In this document: piece by piece, positions 1 through 6,678 of the stretch
Layout: every line of letters starts with the position of its first letter
Position numbering within the stretch: the stretch's first letter is position 1
Assembly: GCA_011772595.1 (NCBI GenBank)
Contig: WVZH01000196.1
Location: forward strand, 10,588-22,667
Length of the DNA stretch: 12,080 bases
Origin: Anaerolineales bacterium
GTDB lineage: Bacteria; Chloroflexota; Anaerolineae; Anaerolineales; E44-bin32
Direction: 5' to 3'
Made by a program: the position numbers and the translations under genes
The notes under the pieces: model-generated
Told to the model about the DNA's origin: nothing
The model's database searches: none
The model's input: the letters and a program-made list of their open reading frames with translations, nothing else

Positions 1-3000
1 AATGTCAATGGCGTCCTGAGTACGGGATCTTGCACCTGGATGCGCAGAGTGCGGTCCTCTGCAACCATTTCAACTTGAGGTTTCGTTTTGGTATCGTAGC
101 GTACAAAGACGACACCTGCATCAAGCGCTTGTTTGTAGAGTCGCTCTTTGAAACCATAGGTACGCATGTCGCGGTGAAGCATGACCACACGTGCTTGTGG
201 GTGAAGCTTTTTCAATTGCAGAGCATTCTTAAGCGCCGTGGCGCAGCAGATGCGTGCACAATATTGTTCCGCAGGTCCAACGCACTGGATCATCACCACT
301 TCGTCGGGTGTAGCCAGGCCCAATGTATTCCAGGCTTCTTTTGCCCTTCCGGCGAGTTCTATGGAACTTCCTCCAACCTTTGCCAAGATGGTTTCGAAGT
401 CCATCCCCGTCACGATGCGTGGGCTATCGTCGAATCCGTATTCCGTGCCGCGGTATTCCTGGGCCCCGGTGGCGACGATGGTGACGCCGTGTCGGATGTC
501 TTCCTTCTCGCCGTCGCGTTTTTTCAGTGTGGAGGTGAAATCTCCGACGAACCCAGTGGTGTGGATCAGTTCGCTGGAGAGATGCAGCCTAATCTGAGGG
601 TGGTCAGTTACCTGGCGTGTGAGATCTTGCAAATAAGCTTGTGGATCATGCAGGTCGGCTTGATCGCCGGACTGCAGGTTGAAATAGAGGTTTCGCAGAT
701 TACCGCCGAGTGAAGTTTCTCGTTCCACAAGGTGGACGGGAAAACCTTGCTCTGCGAGTGTGATCGCGCTGTTCATTCCCGCTGGCCCACCGCCGATGAT
801 CAATGCTCCTTGGTAGACGGGGAAAGGTTCTCGATGGAGGGGTTCCAAAGCGAAAACTCGCGCCACAGCCATACGCACCAGGTCCTTGGCCTTCTCGGTG
901 GCGACCTCCGGAGAATCCGAATGGACCCACGAACAATGGTTGCGGATGTTTGCCATAACGAGAAGATGCTCGTTTAAACCCGCCTGGCGAATGACGTCTT
1001 GGAAGAGTGGGCCGTGGGTCAGCGGTGTGCAGGAGGCGACGACAACGCGGTTCAAGTTGTGTTCCGCGATTTGTTCCTGGATGCGCGCTGTGCTGTCCTG
1101 AGAGCAGGTGTAGAGCATGTGGTCGGTGTGGACGACGCTTGACAGCCCGGCGGCGTATTCTGTCACGGCCTCGATGTCCATATAGCCGGCGATGTTGGTA
1201 CCGCAGTGGCAGACGAACACGCCCACACGGGGTTCTTCGCCGGAAACTTCCTTCTCCGGAGGATAGCTCGCGAGTTGGGCCAATTCACCCCGGGCGGGTG
1301 CTAGCAAAGCTCCAGCGCGGCCCGCTGCGCCGCTGGCGTCGACCACCGATTCGGGGATATCTTTCGGCTCACGGAATGGCCCGACGGCATAGATCCCCGG
1401 GCGCGATGTTTCCACCGGGTTAAAAAATGCAGTGTGGCAGAAGCCATATTCATCCAACTCGACACCGACTTCTCGACCCAGTTTCTGAACCGACTCGGAA
1501 ATCTCCATGCCTACGGAAAGAACGACGAGGTCGAATTCCTCTTCAGTTATTAGGGATCTGGGATCAGGGATCAGGGAAACGACGTGATCTCTATCGTTCT
1601 CCTGATCCCTAATCCCTGATCCCTGATCCCTTGTATATCGGAGAATAACACTCCTACTGTCGGGGTCCTCCTTAAGTTCGGAAATCCTACAGCGTGTGTA
1701 CTCAATGCCATATTTCTCTTGTGCGCGTTGGTAATAAGCTTCGTATCCCTTGCTGAAGGCGCGGATGTCCATCATCAGCACGCGCACTTCCGCCTCGGGA
1801 TCGTGATCGCGCACCAGGATGGCTTCCTTTGTGGCGTACATGCAACACACGGACGAGCAATAGTCGTGGCTACGATCGCGTGAGCCCACACATTGCAGGA
1901 AGGCGATCTTTTTCGCTGGCTTTCCGTCGGAGGGTCGCATGACGTGTCCGCCTGTCGGACCGGAAGCGGAAAGCAGCCGCTCGAGCTGTAGTGCTGTGAT
2001 GACGTTCGGGTAACGGCCGAGCCCGTACTCCGCCGAGAGTTCAGCCTGATAAGCCTGGTATCCCGGTGCCAGGATGACCGCGCCGACCTTGAGCTCTTCT
2101 GTCTGTTCGACCATATTGTGGTCGATGGCATCTGTACCGCAGGCATAGACGCAGGCCAGGCACTCGGAGCACAGGCCGCATTGTAGACAGCGTTGCGCTT
2201 CGGCGCGCGCCTGTCGTTCGGTCAGGCCTAATACGACCTCGCGGAAGCTGGTGACGCGCTCCTCCATCGGCAGCAGCCGGGCTTCGTTACGCGGCAGCAA
2301 CTTGATCTCACCGCTCTTCACCCGCCGCTCGATATCATCACGACTTACCTTGACAGCTTCTGGGAACACCTGCCCGTCATCGTCGAGTGGCAAGTCATTT
2401 AAATAGCGGTGGATCGACTGTGCCACGCGGTGCCCCAATGCGATGGCCTCGACGATATAGCTGGCACCGGTTTTGCGACCACCCACGACGAACAGACCGG
2501 GCACCTCACTGGCAAGCGTCTTTTTATCGACGGTCAGGTCATCGTAATTGGGATGCAGGAAGCACAGGTCGGATTGCTGGCCGACTGTGCCAATGACGGT
2601 ATCGACTTCGAAAGTGAACTCGGTACCGGGTTTAGTTTTAGGACGACGACGTCCATGTTCGTCGACGGTCATGCCACGTCCTGTATGGGCGAGTTCGACA
2701 CCGATCACCTTCCCCTCCTGGGTGAGGATGCGGGTGAGTGTGGTGTGCTCGATGAAGCGAATGCCCTCGGCCTCGATGGCGGCCATCTCCCAGTGATAGG
2801 CTGGTAGCTCACCGCGTGGGCGGTCGAAGGCTAAGACCACTTCTTCAGCGCCCAGACGTCGGGCAACAGCGGCTGCATCTAATGCAGTCACACCACCACC
2901 GACGACGGCGACACGCTCACCGACGGTGATCGGCTCACCTAAATTGACCTTGCGCAGGAAGGTGGCGGCTGAGAGAACGCCTTCAGCGTCCTCGCCCTCC

Positions 3001-4058
3001 ACACCGAGTCCGTGATCGCGAGCGTAAATCCCTGTCGCCAGGCAGACCGCGTTGTAGCCTTCCTTGAGTAACTTGGTGGGGTCGGAGATGGGCGTGTCCG
3101 TCTTGAGCACCACACCGAGAGCGAGGATGTCCTCGATATCGTCCTGAAGGGCGCCTTTTGGTAAGCGATGGGCAGGAATGCCGACGCGCATCATGCCACC
3201 GGCAACCGGTAGTGCTTCGTAGACGGTGACACCGTAACCCATCTTCACCAGATCGTGTGCGGCAGTCAACCCGGCAGGCCCGGAGCCCACAACAGCCACC
3301 CACTCCGGGCGGGTGCGTGGTACGGGCTCGACTTTCTCGCGACCGTAAGCCAGGGCGTAATCCACTACGAAACGTTTGAGCGCCATGATGCCCACTGGCT
3401 CATCTGCCAGGGCGCGTGCGCAATGGCCTTCACATGGGTGGTGACAGGTGCGTCCGCACACGCTGGGGAAGGGATTATCCTCTTTGATGACGCGGTAGGC
3501 TTCTCGGTAACGACCCTCGGAGATTAAAGCGATGTAGCCCTCGGCGCGTTGATCTGCAGGACAGGCGTTGCGGCAGGGAGCGATGCCGAGCTTGTCGATG
3601 GCGTAGGCGTTAGGGACAGCCTGCGGGTAGAGCTTGTAGGCCGCCTTGCGCTCGGCGAGACCCTCGTTGAATGTATCCGGAAGCACAACCGGGCAGACCG
3701 CGGCGCAATCGCCACAGCCGACGCACTTCTCGATGTCGATGTAGCGCGGCTTGCGGCGGAGTGTGACCGTGAAGTTTCCGGCCTGGCCTTGCACCTCGAG
3801 TACCTCGGTGTCAACCAACAGGTCAATGTTCAGATGGCGTCCTGTCTCGACCAGCTTGGGGCTGATGATGCACATGGCGCAGTCATTCGTGGGGAAGGTC
3901 TTATCGAGCTTGGCCATGTGCCCACCGATGGCGGACTGGCGTTCGACCAAGTAGACGCGATAGCCCTGCTCTGCCAGATCGAGGCTGGCCTGCATCCCGG
4001 CGATTCCGCCACCGACGACCATGACAGCGCCGGTGACGTTTTCGGGGGCGTCGCTCAT
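1..4058 (-). CDS. HdrA-b: HdrA/GltD/HdrA fusion flavo-iron-sulfur oxidoreductase, 3' end beyond window
   Basis: The minus frame is open from the ATG at 4058 to the left edge (1352 codons) with no internal stop. Visible order: FAD module with GGGIAG near residue 17 and the HdrA motif FPTNDCAMC (C60, C63); ferredoxin cluster CVGCGDC..C (112-122); GltD-like Fe-S domain (C162, C166, C201, C205, C209, C213); GltD Rossmann folds VGSGPAG (257-263) and VVGGGV (385-390); cysteine cluster C624-C640; rest of the first FAD module with CVGSR and CSSVCC (723-739); HdrA N-terminal domain (VCHCG 949-953, C985, CTP 1010, CSWVH 1042); second FAD module (GGGPAG 1089-1094) with a C-G-P..C..CC motif (1259-1272). 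By comparison with HdrA-a, about 190 residues including the terminal ferredoxins lie outside. The start is 4 nt after the preceding stop, with GGAG about 10 nt upstream. Known family role: flavin-based electron transfer or bifurcation in the cytoplasm. Oddities: Arg528 replaces the expected FAD-binding Asp of the GltD module, and residues about 812-838 are a repeat-derived insert. Confidence 0.93.
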   Translation of the reverse strand, partial: MSDAPENVTGAVMVVGGGIAGMQASLDLAEQGYRVYLVERQSAIGGHMAKLDKTFPTNDCAMCIISPKLVETGRHLNIDLLVDTEVLEVQGQAGNFTVTLRRKPRYIDIEKCVGCGDCAAVCPVVLPDTFNEGLAERKAAYKLYPQAVPNAYAIDKLGIAPCRNACPADQRAEGYIALISEGRYREAYRVIKEDNPFPSVCGRTCHHPCEGHCARALADEPVGIMALKRFVVDYALAYGREKVEPVPRTRPEWVAVVGSGPAGLTAAHDLVKMGYGVTVYEALPVAGGMMRVGIPAHRLPKGALQDDIEDILALGVVLKTDTPISDPTKLLKEGYNAVCLATGIYARDHGLGVEGEDAEGVLSAATFLRKVNLGEPITVGERVAVVGGGVTALDAAAVARRLGAEEVVLAFDRPRGELPAYHWEMAAIEAEGIRFIEHTTLTRILTQEGKVIGVELAHTGRGMTVDEHGRRRPKTKPGTEFTFEVDTVIGTVGQQSDLCFLHPNYDDLTVDKKTLASEVPGLFVVGGRKTGASYIVEAIALGHRVAQSIHRYLNDLPLDDDGQVFPEAVKVSRDDIERRVKSGEIKLLPRNEARLLPMEERVTSFREVVLGLTERQARAEAQRCLQCGLCSECLACVYACGTDAIDHNMVEQTEELKVGAVILAPGYQAYQAELSAEYGLGRYPNVITALQLERLLSASGPTGGHVMRPSDGKPAKKIAFLQCVGSRDRSHDYCSSVCCMYATKEAILVRDHDPEAEVRVLMMDIRAFSKGYEAYYQRAQEKYGIEYTRCRISELKEDPDSRSVILRYTRDQGSGIRDQENDRDHVVSLIPDPRSLITEEEFDLVVLSVGMEISESVQKLGREVGVELDEYGFCHTAFFNPVETSRPGIYAVGPFREPKDIPESVVDASGAAGRAGALLAPARGELAQLASYPPEKEVSGEEPRVGVFVCHCGTNIAGYMDIEAVTEYAAGLSSVVHTDHMLYTCSQDSTARIQEQIAEHNLNRVVVASCTPLTHGPLFQDVIRQAGLNEHLLVMANIRNHCSWVHSDSPEVATEKAKDLVRMAVARVFALEPLHREPFPVYQGALIIGGGPAGMNSAITLAEQGFPVHLVERETSLGGNLRNLYFNLQSGDQADLHDPQAYLQDLTRQVTDHPQIRLHLSSELIHTTGFVGDFTSTLKKRDGEKEDIRHGVTIVATGAQEYRGTEYGFDDSPRIVTGMDFETILAKVGGSSIELAGRAKEAWNTLGLATPDEVVMIQCVGPAEQYCARICCATALKNALQLKKLHPQARVVMLHRDMRTYGFKERLYKQALDAGVVFVRYDTKTKPQVEMVAEDRTLRIQVQDPVLRTPLT
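1550..1633 (-). repeat. Inverted heptamer-repeat insert inside HdrA-b
   Basis: On the plus strand four heptamers TTAGGGA, TCTGGGA, TCAGGGA, TCAGGGA (1550-1577) face the array TCCTGA, TCCCTAA, TCCCTGA, TCCCTGA, TCCCTTG (1600-1633) across a 22-nt centre. Positions 1560-1577 and 1613-1630 are an 18-bp perfect inverted repeat, so mRNA or single-stranded DNA could form a long hairpin. It is translated in frame as a low-complexity loop (GSGIRDQ... LIPDPRSLI) between ILRYTRDQ and EEEFDLVVLS, both conserved. Heptamer repeats of this sort are known mostly from intergenic DNA. Confidence 0.9.
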
Positions 4059-4062
4059 GGCT

Positions 4063-4827
4063 TCATTTCTCCAACACCTCGCCGACACGCTTGAGGAGTT
4101 CTTTTGGTGGAACGGGCTTCTGCAAGTACAACGTGACGGCCATATCGTGGCCGGTCTCGAGCTCGTAGCGCCGACGGCTGGCGTCCTCCACGACGGTGGT
4201 CAGGACGATGATCGGCAAATCAGCGTAGGTTGGCTCACTGCGCAGCTCGCGGATTACGGCGAATCCGTCCATGCGCGGCATGAGTAGATCCAGGATGAGC
4301 AGATCGGGTTTGCGTTTACGCACCAATTCGAGACAATCCTGTCCATCTTTCGCCGTGCCGACCTGGTAGGGTTCACTCTCGAGCACGGTAGTGATAGCCT
4401 CGAGGATATCCGGGTCGTCGTCAGCGACGACGACGTATGGTTGCTCCACGATGGCGATCACTTGACGCAACAGATCATCGGGCGGTGCGGGTTTCTCAAT
4501 GTAGGCCTGCACGTTCATGGCTACGCCGGTCTCCAACTCGTAGCGACGGTAAGCGGCGTCTTCGATGACAGTGGTGAGGATGATGATCGGCAGACCGACA
4601 TATTGTGGGTCTCCGCGTAGTTCGCGGATTACGGCGAAGCCGTCCATGCGCGGCATCATCATGTCTAAAATCAATAAGTCCGGGGTTTGCTCTCGAATGC
4701 GCTCCATGCATTGCAGGCCGTCGCTGGCACTGGCCAGACGGTAGTCGCGCGTCTCAAGCACGGCGGTGATGCCTTCCACGATGTCCGGATCGTCGTCCAC
4801 GATCAAGATATAGGGTTGTTCGTTCAC
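4063..4827 (-). CDS. Tandem-receiver response regulator (REC-REC), no output domain
   Basis: This 254-residue protein consists of two CheY-like receiver domains and almost nothing else. REC1 (about 5-125) has the acidic pocket DDD 11-13, phospho-acceptor D55 in LLILDMMMPRMDGF, T85/T86 and K112. REC2 (about 130-252) has DDD 136-138, D180 in LLILDLLMPRMDGF, T210/T211 and K237. Both therefore look phosphorylatable. The insertion between beta4 and alpha4 (VIEDAAYRRYELETG and VVEDASRRRYELETG) is nearly the same in both, so the protein arose by internal duplication. The GTG start overlaps the kinase stop (GTGA), and a purine run (AAGGGGGGGAAG) lies just before it, so translation is probably coupled to the kinase. 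The stop is 4 nt before HdrA-b. With no DNA-binding or enzymatic domain, it should act by protein contact or as a phosphorelay intermediate; its target is inferred, not visible. Confidence 0.93.
   Translation of the reverse strand: MNEQPYILIVDDDPDIVEGITAVLETRDYRLASASDGLQCMERIREQTPDLLILDMMMPRMDGFAVIRELRGDPQYVGLPIIILTTVIEDAAYRRYELETGVAMNVQAYIEKPAPPDDLLRQVIAIVEQPYVVVADDDPDILEAITTVLESEPYQVGTAKDGQDCLELVRKRKPDLLILDLLMPRMDGFAVIRELRSEPTYADLPIIVLTTVVEDASRRRYELETGHDMAVTLYLQKPVPPKELLKRVGEVLEK
4244..4656 (-). repeat. Direct repeat inside the response regulator (receiver duplication)
   Basis: Segments 4244-4281 and 4619-4656 match at 36 of 38 bases and encode the same MPRMDGFAVIREL stretch around the phospho-acceptor of each receiver. 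The high local identity fits an internal duplication or later gene conversion between the two domains, since the rest of the two domains has diverged further. Confidence 0.85.
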
Positions 4828-6056
4828 GCTTCCCCCCCTTCAACGGCCGAGTGAGGCACACCCTCACTCTGCTTGAGGTTCTCATCTTCGATATTGGCTT
4901 CTGGTGTCGTGCGCTCCCCGGGTAAGGCTGGCTTGCGGGGGATCACGACGGTGAACTTGGTGCCGGATTTGTCCGCTTGGCAAGGACTTTCGACCGTGAT
5001 GCTGCCGGAGTGAGCATCGACGATCTTCTTGGCGATCGATAAACCCAATCCAGCGCCACCAAACTCGACCGCGTTGCTGGCGCGAAAGAAGTCGTCGAAG
5101 ATGTGCTCCTGATCTTCTTCCGGGATACCGATGCCCTCGTCCATCACCTCGATAACAAGAGAGTCGGATGTGTCGTGCGCAGAAAGGGTCACCGTGCTGC
5201 CCTCTGGTGAGAATTTGACCGCGTTGGCGAGCAGATTGGATATTACCTGGCGCAGACGCCGCCTGGCGGCGACGATGGGTTTGTACTCGGTTGGTCCGAT
5301 AACTTTCAGACGAATGTCCTTCTGTGTGGCCGCTAGGCGAACTTCCTCCAATGCTTCGGCGCCAATCTCGGCTGGGTCGAGTTCCTCGAAGTCCGCGCGA
5401 ATCTGATCCGGCTGCATGCGGGCGAAATCGAGGATGTCGCTTATCAGGTTTCGCAGATCCGACACTCGCAGCGTGCTACGCTCGATCAGGCGTTTCTGCT
5501 TGGGGCTGAGCTCACCAGCGTAGCCGCCGGACAGGATCTGCAGGTAATTCTCAACAGCGGCGAGTGGGCGTTTCAGTTCGTGGGATACGATGGAGAGGAA
5601 GTAGGTGAGCATCGCAGTAGCATTCGTCATGCGACCGCGGATGATGGAGGCTAGCTGCTGGTAGACGGTCAGACCGACCTCCGGGTGTGCGCGCATAAAG
5701 TCCCGCAGATCCACTCCGAGGATGGCAAGCAGGGTAGAGTCCTCGAGGCAGATGCCCGATGACGTGTACACGAACGGCGGGACCAAACTCGACCAGCCGA
5801 CCGTATGACCTGCGCAGATGACGCTAAGCGTCGCGCGTCGTGGGGTGCCCGTCCGTCCGAGTTGGACGCGTTTTTCGAGTGAAACCTTCCCTTCGAGGAT
5901 TAAATATATCTTCTCCGCCGGAGCACCTTCCTCGAACAGCAGGGCTCCATCAGCGTGGGTTTCTTCTAGAGTCAGGGGGGTGATTTTTTCCAAAGCCTGC
6001 TTAGGAAGCTCGGCAAAGACATCGAACTGTTTGAGTGTCTCAATCTTTGTTGTCAT
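4824..6056 (-). CDS. Soluble sensor histidine kinase with N-terminal CRP-fold (cNMP-binding-like) domain
   Basis: The protein has 410 residues. Residues 8-135 form a cyclic-nucleotide-binding-like beta barrel (LLFEEGAPAEKIYLILEGKV at 39-58). Residues 150-215 are HisKA with H-box SHELKRPL (H159 as phospho-acceptor). The ATPase domain, about 260-375, has N-box NLLANAVKF (N278), G1 DEGIGIP (306-312), F-box DDFF and G2 GGAGLGLSIAKKIV (333-346). There is no membrane segment, so it senses an internal signal. The usual phosphate-binding Glu and Arg of cAMP/cGMP-binding members are absent: the cassette reads TVGWSSLVPPFVYTSSG (85-101), so the ligand is probably not a classical cyclic nucleotide. The ATG at 6056 was chosen because the protein homology begins there and it overlaps the MvhD stop by 17 nt; the frame can be opened further upstream to 6185, but that part lies inside the MvhD gene. 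It overlaps the response regulator start, which is its likely partner. Confidence 0.92.
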   Translation of the reverse strand: MTTKIETLKQFDVFAELPKQALEKITPLTLEETHADGALLFEEGAPAEKIYLILEGKVSLEKRVQLGRTGTPRRATLSVICAGHTVGWSSLVPPFVYTSSGICLEDSTLLAILGVDLRDFMRAHPEVGLTVYQQLASIIRGRMTNATAMLTYFLSIVSHELKRPLAAVENYLQILSGGYAGELSPKQKRLIERSTLRVSDLRNLISDILDFARMQPDQIRADFEELDPAEIGAEALEEVRLAATQKDIRLKVIGPTEYKPIVAARRRLRQVISNLLANAVKFSPEGSTVTLSAHDTSDSLVIEVMDEGIGIPEEDQEHIFDDFFRASNAVEFGGAGLGLSIAKKIVDAHSGSITVESPCQADKSGTKFTVVIPRKPALPGERTTPEANIEDENLKQSEGVPHSAVEGGEA

Positions 6057-6522
6057 CTTGCATCTTTTCCGTTTCGTTCTCGGGCGCTGCCTCGTCTCCT
6101 GACCGCGTACCAAGGGATCGCAGCGGGTTAGGCCCCAAGCGATGGATTTCGGCTGTGATCTCGGCGGCGGCGAAGGTGAACTCACCAGCCATGGCGGCGG
6201 AGACGTTGATCATCTGTAACCGCTGGCCTTCGAGACCGATTACGTCGAGTAAATCACGCGCGAACTCCACTCGTCGTCGGGCGCTTACATTACCTTCCAG
6301 GTAATGGCAGTCACCGGGCAGTCAACCCGCCACCATAACGCCGTCAGCACCGTTCTCGAAGGCGTGCAGCAGGTGCTGGATGTCCACGCGTCCCGTGCAT
6401 TGAACCTCGATGATCTTGATCGCCGTAGGGTATTGGATGCGTAGACTGCCAGCTAGGTCGGCGGCGTTGTAGGCGCAATGGCTGCAGCAAAAAGCGACGA
6501 TTTGTGGTTCGAATTCCACCAT
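6040..6522 (-). CDS. mvhD: MvhD-type hydrogenase/heterodisulfide reductase [2Fe-2S] subunit, selenocysteine-containing
   Basis: Reading through the in-frame TGA at 6324-6322 gives 160 residues, the usual size for stand-alone MvhD. Landmarks: CCSHC (residues 12-16), QCTGRVD (C42), GVMVAG-U-LPGDCHYLEGN (Sec67, C72), and the C-terminal part LLDVIGLEGQRLQMINVSAAMA. Known homologues have CLxGDCHY at this place, so the TGA replaces exactly one conserved cluster-region cysteine, and conservation continues without any frame change. MvhD passes electrons from a hydrogenase or other donor to HdrA through a [2Fe-2S] centre, which fits its position between two hdrA-like genes. Residues about 136-160 are an acidic tail (GDEAAPENETEKMQDD). 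The ATG at 6522 has an AAGGA element about 13 nt upstream. The gene overlaps the kinase gene by 17 nt. The symbol follows the family; the physiological donor is unknown. Standard gene calling would end it at 66 residues. Confidence 0.88.
6288..6306 (-). promoter_or_regulatory. Candidate bacterial SECIS hairpin for the MvhD UGA
   Basis: On the mRNA strand CATTACC-TGGAA-GGTAATG forms a perfect 7-bp stem with a 5-nt loop. It starts 15 nt after the TGA (6324-6322), and the loop begins 22 nt after it, inside the range of about 16-37 nt known for bacterial SECIS elements. The loop has G at its second position, as the known consensus asks. A weaker lower stem is possible from GGTG (6313-6310 region) with CGCC (6284-6281 region). 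The hairpin lies in codons for the conserved HYLEGN motif, so part of the pairing could be chance. Confidence 0.65.
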
Positions 6523-6678
6523 GGTTTATTTACTATCCTTCTACCCATCTTATCCTATTGTTATCCAGTTGTGCGTTGCAATGACAATCGGTTACCGTGG
6601 TGCTTTGTAAGGACGTGTTCCATCCTTCGATTACGCTGGTGTTATCCTTGATTTCATAAAGTCCCCTTTGTGCTCCGA
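6523..6678 (-). other. Intergenic gap between HdrA-a and MvhD; possible weak promoter
   Basis: These 156 bp are the only sizeable gap inside the cluster and are more AT-rich than the genes. No convincing terminator is seen. A weak sigma70-like pair exists on the minus strand: TTGCAA (6581-6576) and TAGGAT (6557-6552), 18 bp apart, four of six matches each. TTGTCA (6587-6582) is a better -35 but has no good -10 at the right distance. AAGGA upstream of 6522 serves as the MvhD ribosome binding site. A separate promoter for the MvhD-kinase-regulator-HdrA-b group is possible but unproven. Confidence 0.2.

Noticed and set aside
30..713. Plus-strand open frame of 227 codons
   Set aside because: It lies antisense to HdrA-b, shows no recognisable domain, and the minus strand gives a fully conserved protein there. 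The same holds for the plus-strand frames at 3549-4094, 7564-7992 and 10918-11478.
1550..1633. CRISPR or telomere-like array
   Set aside because: Units are 7 nt without spacers, arranged as inverted pairs inside an open coding frame.
1..4058. HdrA-b as a fragmented pseudogene
   Set aside because: Only short complete reading frames appear because the real frame has no stop before the left edge. Translated codon by codon it is open for 1352 codons and aligns with HdrA-a throughout.
6322..6324. TGA in the MvhD gene as a nonsense mutation (pseudogene) or frameshift
   Set aside because: The same frame continues with full MvhD conservation after the codon, the stop replaces exactly the conserved Cys, and a SECIS-like hairpin follows. 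A decayed gene would not be expected to show all three, although a point sequencing error cannot be ruled out from the window alone.
6608..6626. Small inverted repeat AAGGA/TCCTT in the HdrA-a to MvhD gap
   Set aside because: A 5-bp stem with a long loop and no T-run is expected by chance; no regulatory role can be supported.
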